Shown: positions 36,842 to 45,085, counted from the first letter of the stretch. The stretch is DNA of 64,000 nucleotides from JAGNXB01 sp964471595 (GCA_964471595.1 CAYYGN010000004.1:85085-149084); one strand, 5' to 3'. A program made the numbers and translations. The notes: a model not told the origin generated them from the letters alone.

Positions 36842-37686
36842 ACCGGAAAATGCTCCTGGGGATTGAGGAGATTGCCGCACTTGTGACAAAAGGCAGCATC
36901 GGGCACATGCCCCTCTTCCATGCAAAACGGACAGGTCTGCGTAGTGGTATCCATGTGGTGAGAGCGCCCGAACTCCGAAGTGACGATACCGGTAGGCACC
37001 GCGATGATGGAATAACCGAGGATCATCACCACAGAGGCAATCATCTGTCCGAGCGAAGTGACCGGCGTGATGTCGCCATAGCCTACCGTTGTCAGGGTAA
37101 TAATGGCCCAGTATATGGCCCGGGGAATGCTGTCGAACCCTTCGTTGACCTGGCCTTCCACGACATACATGAGGGTGCCAAGCAGAATGACCAGCAAACT
37201 GATGGTCATGAGAAAGACCGTGATCTTGCGTCGGCTGTTGCGCAATGCGATGAGGATCAGGTAACTGTCTTTGACGTATTTGGCCATTTTCATGACCCTG
37301 AAAATCCGGAGCAACCGAAGGATCCTGATGATTTGGAGGTAATGGGTGACCGGAAACAGCAGGCTCAGATAGGCGGGCAGGAGGGAAAGCAAATCGATGA
37401 CTCCGAAAAAACTGGTGGTGTATTTGAACGGCTTCTCCACAATCCAGAGCCTGAGGATGTATTCGAGGGTGAACAGGACCGTCACTGTCCATTCAATCCA
37501 CAGGAAGAGGGTGGCAAACCGGTCATGCAAAGGCTGCACGCTTTCCAGGATGACCGCAAAGAAGCTGACCACTATGGCAGCCAGCAACAGGAGATCAAAC
37601 AATTTGCCTTCGGGCGTATCCGCTTCGAAGATGATTTCGTGAAGCCGGTTCTTCATTCCGGACAGCGAAGGTTTTCTGGTCGTCAT
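36838..37686 (-). CDS. Voltage-gated potassium channel (6TM) with C-terminal zinc ribbon
   Basis: 282 residues. Six transmembrane segments are visible; S4 is RILRLLRIFRVMKMAKY with Arg/Lys every third residue, and the pore filter is TTVGYGD (199-205). This is the classic tetrameric K+ channel subunit of the inner membrane. After S6 (MILGYSIIAVPTGIV) the cytoplasmic tail carries two CxxC pairs (C252/C255 and C267/C270, CPFC...CHKC), a zinc-ribbon-like knot that could be a regulatory or assembly module. It is divergent from the LytTR regulator gene, with about 80 nt between starts. Confidence 0.9.
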   Translation of the reverse strand: MTTRKPSLSGMKNRLHEIIFEADTPEGKLFDLLLLAAIVVSFFAVILESVQPLHDRFATLFLWIEWTVTVLFTLEYILRLWIVEKPFKYTTSFFGVIDLLSLLPAYLSLLFPVTHYLQIIRILRLLRIFRVMKMAKYVKDSYLILIALRNSRRKITVFLMTISLLVILLGTLMYVVEGQVNEGFDSIPRAIYWAIITLTTVGYGDITPVTSLGQMIASVVMILGYSIIAVPTGIVTSEFGRSHHMDTTTQTCPFCMEEGHVPDAAFCHKCGNLLNPQEHFPV

Positions 37687-37718
37687 GGCCGATGGCTAAG
37701 GTAAGCTGACTGTCCGGA

Positions 37719-37748
37719 TTGTGCCCTATCCCCAAATTCATACCTTTG
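37719..37748 (+). promoter_or_regulatory. Promoter of the LytTR regulator
   Basis: TTG 37719-37721, exactly 19 nt, then TACCTTTG 37741-37748, a full consensus match. The predicted transcript would begin ~12 nt before GTG 37767, so the in-frame TTG at 37719 is promoter, not start codon. Confidence 0.7.
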
Positions 37749-37766
37749 GCGCAAAGCCCCAATACC

Positions 37767-38528
37767 GTGATACGCGCTGTGATCGTCGACGACGAATTGT
37801 ACGGCCGGGAGAACCTGAAAACCCTGCTATCCAAATACTGTCCGGAAGTGGACGTCATCGCCGAAGCCGCCTCGGTGGAGGAAGGGGTGCGGGTTTTGCG
37901 CGATCCGGAATTACAACCGGATGTCGCTTTTCTGGATATCAATCTACAGGACGGTCTGGTCTTCCAGTTGCTCAACGAGTTGGAGGAAAGGCCCTTTGAA
38001 ATCATTTTCGTGACCGCTTACGAGCAGTTTGCCGTCAAGGCCTTCAAATACAGCGCCATTGACTACGTCCTCAAACCCATCGACCCGGATGCGCTGCGGG
38101 AAGCGGTATCCCAGATCCGGCCCGGCCGCCTCAACCGCATCGCTCAGCGTCTGGAGGTGTTGCAAGGCGCCATGGCCCACCCTCAAAAGGTGGAGAAACT
38201 GACCGTCTCGGCGGCCGACGGGATTTACTTCCTCAATCTCAAGGACATCGTGCGGTTTGAAGCCGATGACAACTACACCCAGATCTTCATGCACAATGGC
38301 GACCGTCTGATGGCCTCCAAAAACATCAAGATCTACGAGGAATTGCTCTCCCACCTCCACTTCTTCCGGGTCCACAAGCGGCACATGATCAACATGAACT
38401 TCATCCGCAAATTTGTCAAGGGCGACGGGGGTTTTGTGGTCATGGAAGACGGCAAGGAAATCGATGTTAGCCGCAGGCGGAGGGCCGAATTCCTCGAAAA
38501 GATCGGCAAGATGCAGGAGGAACTCTAA
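37767..38528 (+). CDS. LytTR-family response regulator
   Basis: 253 residues from GTG 37767. The receiver domain (IRAVIVDDELYGRENL) has the acidic pocket at the DDE, the phospho-acceptor Asp57 in FLDINLQDG, the switch FVTAYEQFAVKAFKYSA and Lys in VLKPID. The C-terminal LytTR DNA-binding domain spans ~residues 148-250 (AADGIYFLNLKDIVRFEADDN, FFRVHKRHMINMNFI). It is the likely partner of the histidine kinase at 38868, with a double-glycine peptide gene between them. LytTR regulators paired with such peptides (ComE, AgrA) bind direct repeats upstream of target genes; no obvious repeat pair was found here by eye. Confidence 0.92.
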   Translation: MIRAVIVDDELYGRENLKTLLSKYCPEVDVIAEAASVEEGVRVLRDPELQPDVAFLDINLQDGLVFQLLNELEERPFEIIFVTAYEQFAVKAFKYSAIDYVLKPIDPDALREAVSQIRPGRLNRIAQRLEVLQGAMAHPQKVEKLTVSAADGIYFLNLKDIVRFEADDNYTQIFMHNGDRLMASKNIKIYEELLSHLHFFRVHKRHMINMNFIRKFVKGDGGFVVMEDGKEIDVSRRRRAEFLEKIGKMQEEL

Positions 38529-38582
38529 GCGAATGGTTTTTATCTTTTCGTTGTCAGGGAACTATATTCTTCAAAACTGTCT

Positions 38583-38590
38583 TATATTTG
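38583..38590 (+). promoter_or_regulatory. -7 promoter box of the double-glycine peptide gene
   Basis: TATATTTG, an exact TAnnTTTG match between the regulator stop and the peptide start. No TTG at 19-21 nt upstream, which would fit a promoter that needs an activator. Confidence 0.5.
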
Positions 38591-38646
38591 CTGACCAACC
38601 CACTGAAATGACGAAGTTCATCCATTCCGTGATCAACCTTTTCGTC

Positions 38647-38799
38647 ATGAAAAAGAAGAAGGACCAGAGTCTTGAAAGGCTCAAATCCGAATTGCAGGTC
38701 CTTTCCAAAGAAGAGATGCACCGCATCCGCGGAGGCAGCCGGGAGCCGAGGTTCAACCCCAAGTGGTTCCATCGGTGTGAGGGGCGAATGCCCCAGTAA
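38647..38799 (+). CDS. Small double-glycine-leader peptide (putative signal peptide or bacteriocin-type precursor)
   Basis: 50 residues. A 30-residue charged leader ends in LSKEEMHRIRGG, close to the double-glycine leader consensus of Bacteroidota natural-product precursors (L-S-x-E-E-M-x-x-I-x-GG). A 20-residue core follows, rich in Arg/aromatics, with one Cys (FNPKWFHRC). The frame is also open from ATG 38608, which would add a hydrophobic 13-residue extension; the 38647 start gives the usual leader length. C39-peptidase ABC transporters cleave after GG during export, but none is in the window. Position between a LytTR regulator and a LytS-type kinase, with its own -7 box, suggests an autoinducing peptide (inference). 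A single Cys argues against an intramolecular disulfide. Confidence 0.7.
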   Translation: MKKKKDQSLERLKSELQVLSKEEMHRIRGGSREPRFNPKWFHRCEGRMPQ

Positions 38800-38832
38800 G
38801 TACACCAATTTTCCCGGGGACCGCGCCAGGCT

Positions 38833-38863
38833 TTGTCCATGGCGGGGACGTATCGTATCTTTA
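38833..38863 (+). promoter_or_regulatory. Promoter of the TPR histidine kinase gene
   Basis: TTG 38833-38835, 20 nt, TATCTTTA 38856-38863 (one mismatch). Only 4 nt separate the box from ATG 38868, so the mRNA is probably leaderless. Confidence 0.5.
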
Positions 38864-38867
38864 CCTC

Positions 38868-40766
38868 ATGAGTCCCGAAGCCCTGCCGGAGGTCAGGAAA
38901 GAAACCGAATTGCAAAACCGTTGGGTGGAGGCTCCGGCAGGTGCCGAACGGCATCGCTGGGCCGATGAATTGTTGTCTTGTCTGCTTTACACCCGCCCTC
39001 TGGAAGCCGACCGGTTCCTGGCGGAATCCGGGGGCAACGGAGGGCTTTCTCCTTTTGCCGTATGGAAGGCCAAGGCCGTGATCGCCAGCCGTAAAGGGGA
39101 CTACGCTCAGGCCCATTACGCCCTCTCCGAATCCCTTTCCGCCGCCGAATTCGACGGTCCTCCCGGCCAAGCGGCCGACATCCTGCTGGAATGGGCCGGT
39201 GTCGAAATGAACCGCGGCAGGTATACCGAAGCGGAAGCCCTCCTGGACAAAGCCTCCCGACAGCTCAAATCTTATCCCCGGCCCGCCCTGCAGTACCGCC
39301 TCCATATCCGCCAGGGCTGGCTGCACCTCCACCTCCGGCAAGGACCTCAGGCGCTGACAGCCTTCAGCCAGGCCGAACGGCTCCTCACTGTCCTCGGCAC
39401 CCCTCTGTCCTGGGAGGATATTGATCATATGTCTTTGCTCTACAGCGGATTGGGAGAGGTGCACACCGCCTCCGGCGACCGTGAAACCGCCCGGCAGTAT
39501 TATCATCGCGTGGTGGACCTGTGCCGGCATTACGGGCTTGTCACCCGTCTGGACTGGCACTACCTTCATGCCGGAACGTCCAGTATGGCCCTCGAACGCT
39601 GGGAGGAGGCTGCTTCCGCCTTTCGCCAGTCCATCCAGGCTTCAGGCGGCGATCTCACCGGCGCCGAACCCGCCGCCTGGGCCAACCTCGGATTCACCCT
39701 CCTGCAATTACAGGACGACAAAGGCGCCGCCCTCGCCCTCGACAAAGCCGAGCAAGGTTTTATGGGCGCCCAAACCGACAAACGCAACCTCGCCACCGTC
39801 TACAACTGGAAGGCCCGGTTGGCCATGCGACAAGGCAACCATCAGCAGGTCATGGGACTTTTCATCCGCGCTACCGATTATGCCCGCGATATCCGGGACA
39901 ACGGCTTGCTCGCCCATATCTGCAAAGACATTTCCGCCTATTTCGGGCAGTCTCACGACTATCGCAACGCCTGGGAATACCTCCAGCTTTACGACGAACT
40001 CAACGAGCGGGCCCGCGAAGAGGAACAGGCACGCCGCCTCATGGAAGTCCAGGTAAGATACGAGACGGAAAAAGTAGAGCGGGAAGCAGAAGCCCTCAAA
40101 GCACAGGCCGTGGAACTCCGCCTGCAGGCCATGCGCGCGCAAATGAACCCGCACTTCCTTTTCAACGCTCTCAACGGGATCCAGAACTTCATCCACGCCG
40201 AAGACGCCGACAAAGCCTCCCGGTATCTTGCCAAATTTGCCGGCCTCGTCCGGCAATCGCTCAACCTTTCCAATACCGAGCTCATCACCCTGGAGGACGA
40301 ATTGGCCTTTATCCGCGACTACCTGTTCATCAATCAAAAGCTCCGTTTTGACGGTCGCCTGTCCTTTTCCGTAACGATCGACGATGACATTGAAGAAGAC
40401 CGCACCATGATTCCGCCCATGATGATCCAGCCTTTCGTGGAAAATGCCATCGAACACGGCTTTATCAAGCGGGAAAAGGGCACCGTAAAGGTGCATATCG
40501 GGACTTCCGGAGAAGATATGATCTGTTGTACGATCCAGGATGACGGTATCGGACGCAAGGCGGCGATTGCTTTGAGAAGCAAGGAACCGCACCGGGAAAG
40601 CCATCAATCCCTCGGCATAGGGATTACGGCGGAAAGACTGGAGTTGCTCAACCGTAGCGGCCACCCGGGCCATCAGTTGGAGATCCAGGATCTCGCTGAT
40701 GCCGAAGGGCATCCACTTGGCACCAAAGTTGCCTTGTATTTTCCGGTCCGGCGCAAACGAGTCTGA
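38868..40766 (+). CDS. Soluble TPR sensor histidine kinase (LytS/His_kinase type)
   Basis: 632 residues. Residues ~1-390 are helical TPR-like repeats (e.g. MNRGRYTEAEALLDKASRQL, LYSGLGEVHTASGDRETARQ, ANLGFTLLQLQDDKGAALA), then a coiled coil (~390-422). The kinase core has phospho-acceptor His429 in AQMNPHFLFNALNGIQNFI, N-box Asn526 in IQPFVENAIEHG, and G-box DDGIGRKA. No transmembrane segment or signal peptide is visible, although many TPR kinases of this type carry a membrane helix between the TPRs and the kinase. It would phosphorylate the LytTR regulator encoded upstream. A cytoplasmic TPR sensor could read an intracellular ligand or imported peptide (inference). Confidence 0.9.
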   Translation: MSPEALPEVRKETELQNRWVEAPAGAERHRWADELLSCLLYTRPLEADRFLAESGGNGGLSPFAVWKAKAVIASRKGDYAQAHYALSESLSAAEFDGPPGQAADILLEWAGVEMNRGRYTEAEALLDKASRQLKSYPRPALQYRLHIRQGWLHLHLRQGPQALTAFSQAERLLTVLGTPLSWEDIDHMSLLYSGLGEVHTASGDRETARQYYHRVVDLCRHYGLVTRLDWHYLHAGTSSMALERWEEAASAFRQSIQASGGDLTGAEPAAWANLGFTLLQLQDDKGAALALDKAEQGFMGAQTDKRNLATVYNWKARLAMRQGNHQQVMGLFIRATDYARDIRDNGLLAHICKDISAYFGQSHDYRNAWEYLQLYDELNERAREEEQARRLMEVQVRYETEKVEREAEALKAQAVELRLQAMRAQMNPHFLFNALNGIQNFIHAEDADKASRYLAKFAGLVRQSLNLSNTELITLEDELAFIRDYLFINQKLRFDGRLSFSVTIDDDIEEDRTMIPPMMIQPFVENAIEHGFIKREKGTVKVHIGTSGEDMICCTIQDDGIGRKAAIALRSKEPHRESHQSLGIGITAERLELLNRSGHPGHQLEIQDLADAEGHPLGTKVALYFPVRRKRV

Positions 40767-40896
40767 TCCGGATTGCCGTATCCTCACCCAAACCGACCGT
40801 TCCCTGGCCGGGAGGCTCCGTTTCCTCGAATCCACTTGTGTCATGCGGGATCTGCCTCGATCTTCGTACCGGTTTTCTCATAGTATGTTTGTTGGG

Positions 40897-40933
40897 TCCT
40901 ACACCTGCTTCCCCCGGGTGTAGGATTTTTTTT
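40897..40933 (+). terminator. Terminator after the histidine kinase gene
   Basis: A 9-bp perfect stem TCCTACACC/GGTGTAGGA is followed by eight T. It lies between the kinase and the convergent pbpC gene. Confidence 0.88.
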
Positions 40934-40954
40934 GGCCCCGTTGCCGCCCACACT

Positions 40955-43333
40955 TCATTCCGCCACCACAAAGGATCTCCGGAGTTGCCGGCCCTGATCA
41001 TCGGTCAGCACCAGCAGGTGCAGACCAACGGCCGGGACCAGGGTGCGCACGTGCTGGCCGGAAGTAGCCCCCAGATAGTGTTCATCCATATGCCAGTATA
41101 TGGTGGCCGCGGATTCCCGGTGAGTGGCCTGAAAGACCACTGGTTGTCGCCGGCCGTCCAGATCTTTGGCGATCACCAATCGGGTGTCCGGTGTCGGGAA
41201 GATCAACTGGAAGGGCGATTCGTACGGATCGCCCTGGCAGCCGGGATGCCAAGCCGGAACATTTTCAAATTCCGGATCAAGAGGGGCATAATAATGAGCC
41301 TCGACAGGAGGCAAAACCAGAAAAGCCTTGTGTTCCGACAGACCGGGGGCCAGACAATCCGCCGACACCCGCAATCCGGATTCAGGGTGCAAATGGATAA
41401 GTTGGTGGTAACGACAGGCTTCCGGCCACACCGATTTGTACGGTATCATCACAGTATCCACCGGGCAATGTGGACCGGGAGGTCTTCCGGATATCCGGCA
41501 TGCCGTTGTCCGGGTGAGATCTTCCCAGGGTGGGTCAAACCAGGTAGTCGCAGGCAGAAGCTCCAAAAGGTCGAAAAGCAGTGGTGCCGCCGCCCGGATC
41601 CCTGTCAGGTCGGCCCTTGGTTCGGCATCGGCGTTTCCCACCCAGACACCAATGGTATATTCGGGCATGACGGCGACGGACCACGCATCCTTGAAGCCGA
41701 AACTGGTACCCGTTTTCCAGGCCACTTTGCGCGAAGAGGCGAAATAATCCCAATTGACGGCATCTTCCGGTCTGTCCGGCAGGCTCATGGCTTCCATCAT
41801 GGCCCAGATCGCTGCGGCCCGCAAGAGCGGAGCCTCCGTGCTCGAAGGGGACACATCCCCGGCCCTCGCCTCCACCGAAATGGGATCCCCCCCCGGATCC
41901 GGGTAGTGCCCGTCCTTCAGATAACCGTTGAGCCATCGTGCCAGTGCCGAGTAGGCACCGGTCAATTCCCACAGGGTCACCTCCCCGCCACCCAGCACGA
42001 GGGATAAGCCGTAATGTTCAGCCGGCCGGTTGAGGGACCGGAATCCGTGCCGGTGAAGTCGCTTCAAAAAGCGGTCTGTGCCGTATTCCCGCAGGAGCCT
42101 TACCATCGGCACATTGAGGGATGAGGCGATGGCGCGACGGGCAGGGGTCAAGCCTGACCAGGTCCGGTGAAAATTTTCCGGGCGATAAGACCCGTATTGG
42201 GTGGGGATGTCCGGGATAAGGGTCCCCGGCCAGAGGATGCCGTCCTGCAAGGCCCAGGCAAAAAGCAGCGGCTTGAGGGTACTCCCGGGGCTTCGGGGGG
42301 CCCGTACGATATCCACTTCGGCGCCTTCCATCCCACCCGCGTCCGGGGCATTGCCGGCATATGCCAGCACGGCACCTTCCCGATTGTCCACCACCACCAC
42401 CGCCATGTTCCTGATCCCGTTGCCGGCCAATCGCTCGTGATGCCTCGCCATGACCTCCCTGACCCTCTCCTGCATCGTCACGTCGATGAGGGTGCCTATT
42501 CGCCCCTGGCATGTCTTCCCCATCGTATTGAGCAGCTCCGGGGCAAGACGAGGCAGAGGATGAGGGGCAGCCGGAAGGGGTTCGGCCAATGCTGTTTGCA
42601 GGGCCAGGTCATCCAGTGTTCCATCCTGATGGAGGGCGTTGAGCAGGCGGTCCCTCTTTTCGAGCAAGGTGCTGCGATTGCGTCCCGGATGGATAAGTGC
42701 CGGGCTGTTGGGCAGGACAGCGAGGGTGGCTGCTTCCGCCCAGCTCAACCGGTCGGGTGGTTTGAGGAAATAGCGCCAACACGCAGCCTCCAGGCCAACG
42801 ACATTGCCGCCGAATGGCGCATGGTCGGCAAAGAGGCGCAACACCACCGGACGCGGGTAGCGGAAAACCAGCCGCACCGCCCCCCAGGCCTCCACGGCTT
42901 TCTCCGCCAACGTGCGGGGGCGTCCTTTCCGGGCCAAACGGATCACCTGCATGGGAATGGTGCTCCCTCCCTGCCGGACACGACCGGCCTTGAGATTGGT
43001 CCACACAGCCCGCGCCAGACTGAAGGGGTTGACCCCGGGATGCACGGCCAGCCAGCGGTCCTCAAACCGGATCAGCGAACGCTGCACCTTATCTGGAACC
43101 GGCCGCCCACCGGGAAAGCGCCATTGTCCGTCAGCGGCGATGCGGGCACCCAGCAGACGACCATTCCTGTCTTCCAGCACCGTGGACAGCGGATCCCCTG
43201 GCACTTTCACCGGAATGGCCAGGGCGAAAAGCAGCAGGTACCCGGCCGTGGCCAGCATCCCACCAACCATCTTTTTCCGTGAGGCCCGGTCGGCCGGAAG
43301 TTCCGTGCGGGGATTCCTGGGGACGATCTTCAT
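40955..43333 (-). CDS. pbpC: Penicillin-binding protein 1C (bifunctional transglycosylase/transpeptidase)
   Basis: 792 residues. A membrane anchor is near residues 22-42. The GT51 glycosyltransferase domain shows FEDRWLAVHPGVN with the catalytic Glu, and RQGGSTIPMQVIRL. The transpeptidase has SxxK in SPGSTLKP, SxN in ASSLNVP and KTG in AWKTGTSFGFKDAW. A C-terminal ~90-residue beta domain matches the penicillin-binding protein 1C tail. It polymerises and cross-links peptidoglycan in the periplasm. The frame extends upstream antisense to gmhA, but ATG 43333 precedes the membrane anchor and is preceded by TATTTTCG. Divergent from gmhA. Confidence 0.93.
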   Translation of the reverse strand: MKIVPRNPRTELPADRASRKKMVGGMLATAGYLLLFALAIPVKVPGDPLSTVLEDRNGRLLGARIAADGQWRFPGGRPVPDKVQRSLIRFEDRWLAVHPGVNPFSLARAVWTNLKAGRVRQGGSTIPMQVIRLARKGRPRTLAEKAVEAWGAVRLVFRYPRPVVLRLFADHAPFGGNVVGLEAACWRYFLKPPDRLSWAEAATLAVLPNSPALIHPGRNRSTLLEKRDRLLNALHQDGTLDDLALQTALAEPLPAAPHPLPRLAPELLNTMGKTCQGRIGTLIDVTMQERVREVMARHHERLAGNGIRNMAVVVVDNREGAVLAYAGNAPDAGGMEGAEVDIVRAPRSPGSTLKPLLFAWALQDGILWPGTLIPDIPTQYGSYRPENFHRTWSGLTPARRAIASSLNVPMVRLLREYGTDRFLKRLHRHGFRSLNRPAEHYGLSLVLGGGEVTLWELTGAYSALARWLNGYLKDGHYPDPGGDPISVEARAGDVSPSSTEAPLLRAAAIWAMMEAMSLPDRPEDAVNWDYFASSRKVAWKTGTSFGFKDAWSVAVMPEYTIGVWVGNADAEPRADLTGIRAAAPLLFDLLELLPATTWFDPPWEDLTRTTACRISGRPPGPHCPVDTVMIPYKSVWPEACRYHQLIHLHPESGLRVSADCLAPGLSEHKAFLVLPPVEAHYYAPLDPEFENVPAWHPGCQGDPYESPFQLIFPTPDTRLVIAKDLDGRRQPVVFQATHRESAATIYWHMDEHYLGATSGQHVRTLVPAVGLHLLVLTDDQGRQLRRSFVVAE

Positions 43334-43417
43334 TTTCCGGGACGAAAATAACACTCCCTGCCGGCCTCCATGCCCGGCCATTCCGGCCGGTATCCCTATT
43401 TTTGGCCTTCCCACCGT

Positions 43418-43999
43418 ATGGAACACCAGATCCGCCACGCCATAGCCGACAGCCTGCTGATCCGTCAGCAAATCCTGGACAGTGAAGACTGGCTGGCGCT
43501 GATCCAACAAGTGGCGCATGTGTGGGTGGTGGCCTTCAAAGCCGGTCACCGCCTGTGGTTCTGTGGGAATGGAGGCAGTGCCGCCGATGCCCAGCATCTG
43601 GCCGCCGAACTGAGCGGCAGGTATTACCTCGACCGGGAGCCGTTGCCCGCCGAAGCCCTCCATGTCAATACTTCGTATCTCACTGCCGTCGCCAATGATT
43701 ACCATTTTGACGAAGTATATGCACGGCTCCTCCGGGGGGCCGCGAGAGAAGGCGATGTCCTTGTGGCCCTTTCCACAAGCGGCCATTCGCCCAATATCCT
43801 GAAAGCCCTGGCCGAAGCCCGCCGAATGAAAATGATCACGGTCGGCTTCAGTGGTCAATCCGGCGGCAAAATGGGGCCTTTCTGCGATTTTCTGCTCCGG
43901 GTGCCTTCCGCCGATACGCCGCGCATCCAGGAAACCCACATGCTCCTCGGTCATATCCTTTGCGAAATCACCGAACAGCGGATCTTCCGGCCGGCATGA
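43418..43999 (+). CDS. gmhA: Phosphoheptose isomerase (sedoheptulose 7-phosphate isomerase)
   Basis: 193 residues, the normal size. The SIS fold is marked by FCGNGGSAADAQHLAAEL near the N-terminus, LVALSTSGHSPNI in the middle, and the C-terminal helix with QETHMLLGHILCEITEQ carrying the Glu/His catalytic pair. It makes D-glycero-D-manno-heptose 7-phosphate from sedoheptulose 7-phosphate, the first step toward ADP- or GDP-heptose for LPS core or S-layer glycans. The stop overlaps the next ATG (ATGA at 43996-43999), coupling it to gmhB. TATTTTTG lies 13 nt before the ATG. Confidence 0.93.
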   Translation: MEHQIRHAIADSLLIRQQILDSEDWLALIQQVAHVWVVAFKAGHRLWFCGNGGSAADAQHLAAELSGRYYLDREPLPAEALHVNTSYLTAVANDYHFDEVYARLLRGAAREGDVLVALSTSGHSPNILKALAEARRMKMITVGFSGQSGGKMGPFCDFLLRVPSADTPRIQETHMLLGHILCEITEQRIFRPA

Positions 44000-45057
44000 A
44001 CGTTCCTTTGGCGGTCGTCGATCTGCAGGACGTCCCAGGCGATGTCCTGGATTGGTCAGTGCTATACCGGGAGGGCGTCAGGCAGGTTTGGACGCCATCA
44101 ATCCATCACCCGGCCGCCTCCGGGGCCGGTCTGACCCCACACCTTCTACCCTTCCCGCATGCCCGGCGGATACCTCTCCCGCGTCCTTTGCCCGGCGGTG
44201 CATACTGGCTGTTCCGCGCTCCGTGGCCCGTGCATTGGCAGGCCCGGGCATGGGTGGAATTGCACCGATCCTTTGCCCGAAGTGGCGTGGCGGGATTGTA
44301 TCGTCATACTGACCAGGCCCGGGCCGGGGATTGGCGGCTTCAATCCGGCGGGGCCCTCCGGCGCTGGTCCGAAGCCACAAGGAATGTAGCCGCCTGGATA
44401 CCGGCCGGCATTTGGCTGTTGGATGGCCGAAGGGTGTCGCCCGGTCGCCGGTTGCTCACCACAACCCCCTTGCATGAAGGCATGTGCGGATATCCCCTTG
44501 CCCGGCATCGGGCCCAGGAGACACCACAGCCGGCCAGAGGACAAGGCTGGACACTGTTTCTGGACCGGGACGGCGTCATCAATACCCGGCTTCCGGGCGA
44601 TTATGTGCGCAGGCCGGAAGACTTTCACTTCCTCCCGGGTGTCCCCGAAGCGATGCGCCTGCTGCGCCAGATGTTTGACCGGATGGTGGTCGTCACCAAC
44701 CAACAGGGAATTGGCAAAGGGCTGATGTCCGAGGATGATCTGGATCGCGTGCACCTTCACATGCGGGTGGAATTGGAACGGTATGGTGTCAAGCTGGACA
44801 GCATCCATCATTGTCCCGGATTGGAGGCCGACCATCCGATCGGCCGCAAACCGCTGCCCGGAATGGCGTACCAGGCGATGGCCCGGTATCCCGACATTGA
44901 CCTTGAACGGGCCGTCATGGTCGGCGACAGTGGCAGCGACATTGAATTCGGCCGGCGACTGGGGATGTGGACGGTCAAGGCAGGAGAGCCGGGATCCGGA
45001 GAAAATCTATGCACACCATCCCTCTTGGAACTGGCACGTCTGTGGCGGGGTCATTGA
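43996..45057 (+). CDS. gmhB: Heptose bisphosphate phosphatase with degenerate nucleotidyltransferase-like N-terminus
   Basis: 353 residues. The C-terminal ~165 residues are a complete HAD phosphatase of the GmhB type: nucleophile D190 and acid/base D192 in LFLDRDGVIN, VVVTNQQGIGKG, the Cys/His loop HHCPGLEADHPIGRKPLPGM and MVGDSGSDIEFG. Only part of the zinc-binding Cys set is present. Residues 1-185 have no confident family match, but GLYRHTDQARAGDWRLQ and WIPAGIWLLDGRR resemble the late part of sugar-1-phosphate nucleotidyltransferases (usually G-W-I-N-A-G-I-Y-L-L), while the LAGGxGTRL motif is absent. A fusion to a decayed HddC-like domain is inferred. It removes the C7 phosphate of heptose bisphosphate. 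Confidence 0.85.
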   Translation: MNVPLAVVDLQDVPGDVLDWSVLYREGVRQVWTPSIHHPAASGAGLTPHLLPFPHARRIPLPRPLPGGAYWLFRAPWPVHWQARAWVELHRSFARSGVAGLYRHTDQARAGDWRLQSGGALRRWSEATRNVAAWIPAGIWLLDGRRVSPGRRLLTTTPLHEGMCGYPLARHRAQETPQPARGQGWTLFLDRDGVINTRLPGDYVRRPEDFHFLPGVPEAMRLLRQMFDRMVVVTNQQGIGKGLMSEDDLDRVHLHMRVELERYGVKLDSIHHCPGLEADHPIGRKPLPGMAYQAMARYPDIDLERAVMVGDSGSDIEFGRRLGMWTVKAGEPGSGENLCTPSLLELARLWRGH

Positions 45058-45085
45058 GTCTGATAAGGATTTTCCCGCCGCGCGG

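Noticed and set aside
38413..38646. Upstream extension of the small GG-peptide ORF
   Set aside because: It overlaps the regulator gene out of frame; the promoter box at 38583 and leader length favour starts at 38608 or 38647.
39708..40844. 378-codon minus-strand ORF
   Set aside because: Antisense to the kinase core that contains the H, N and G boxes.
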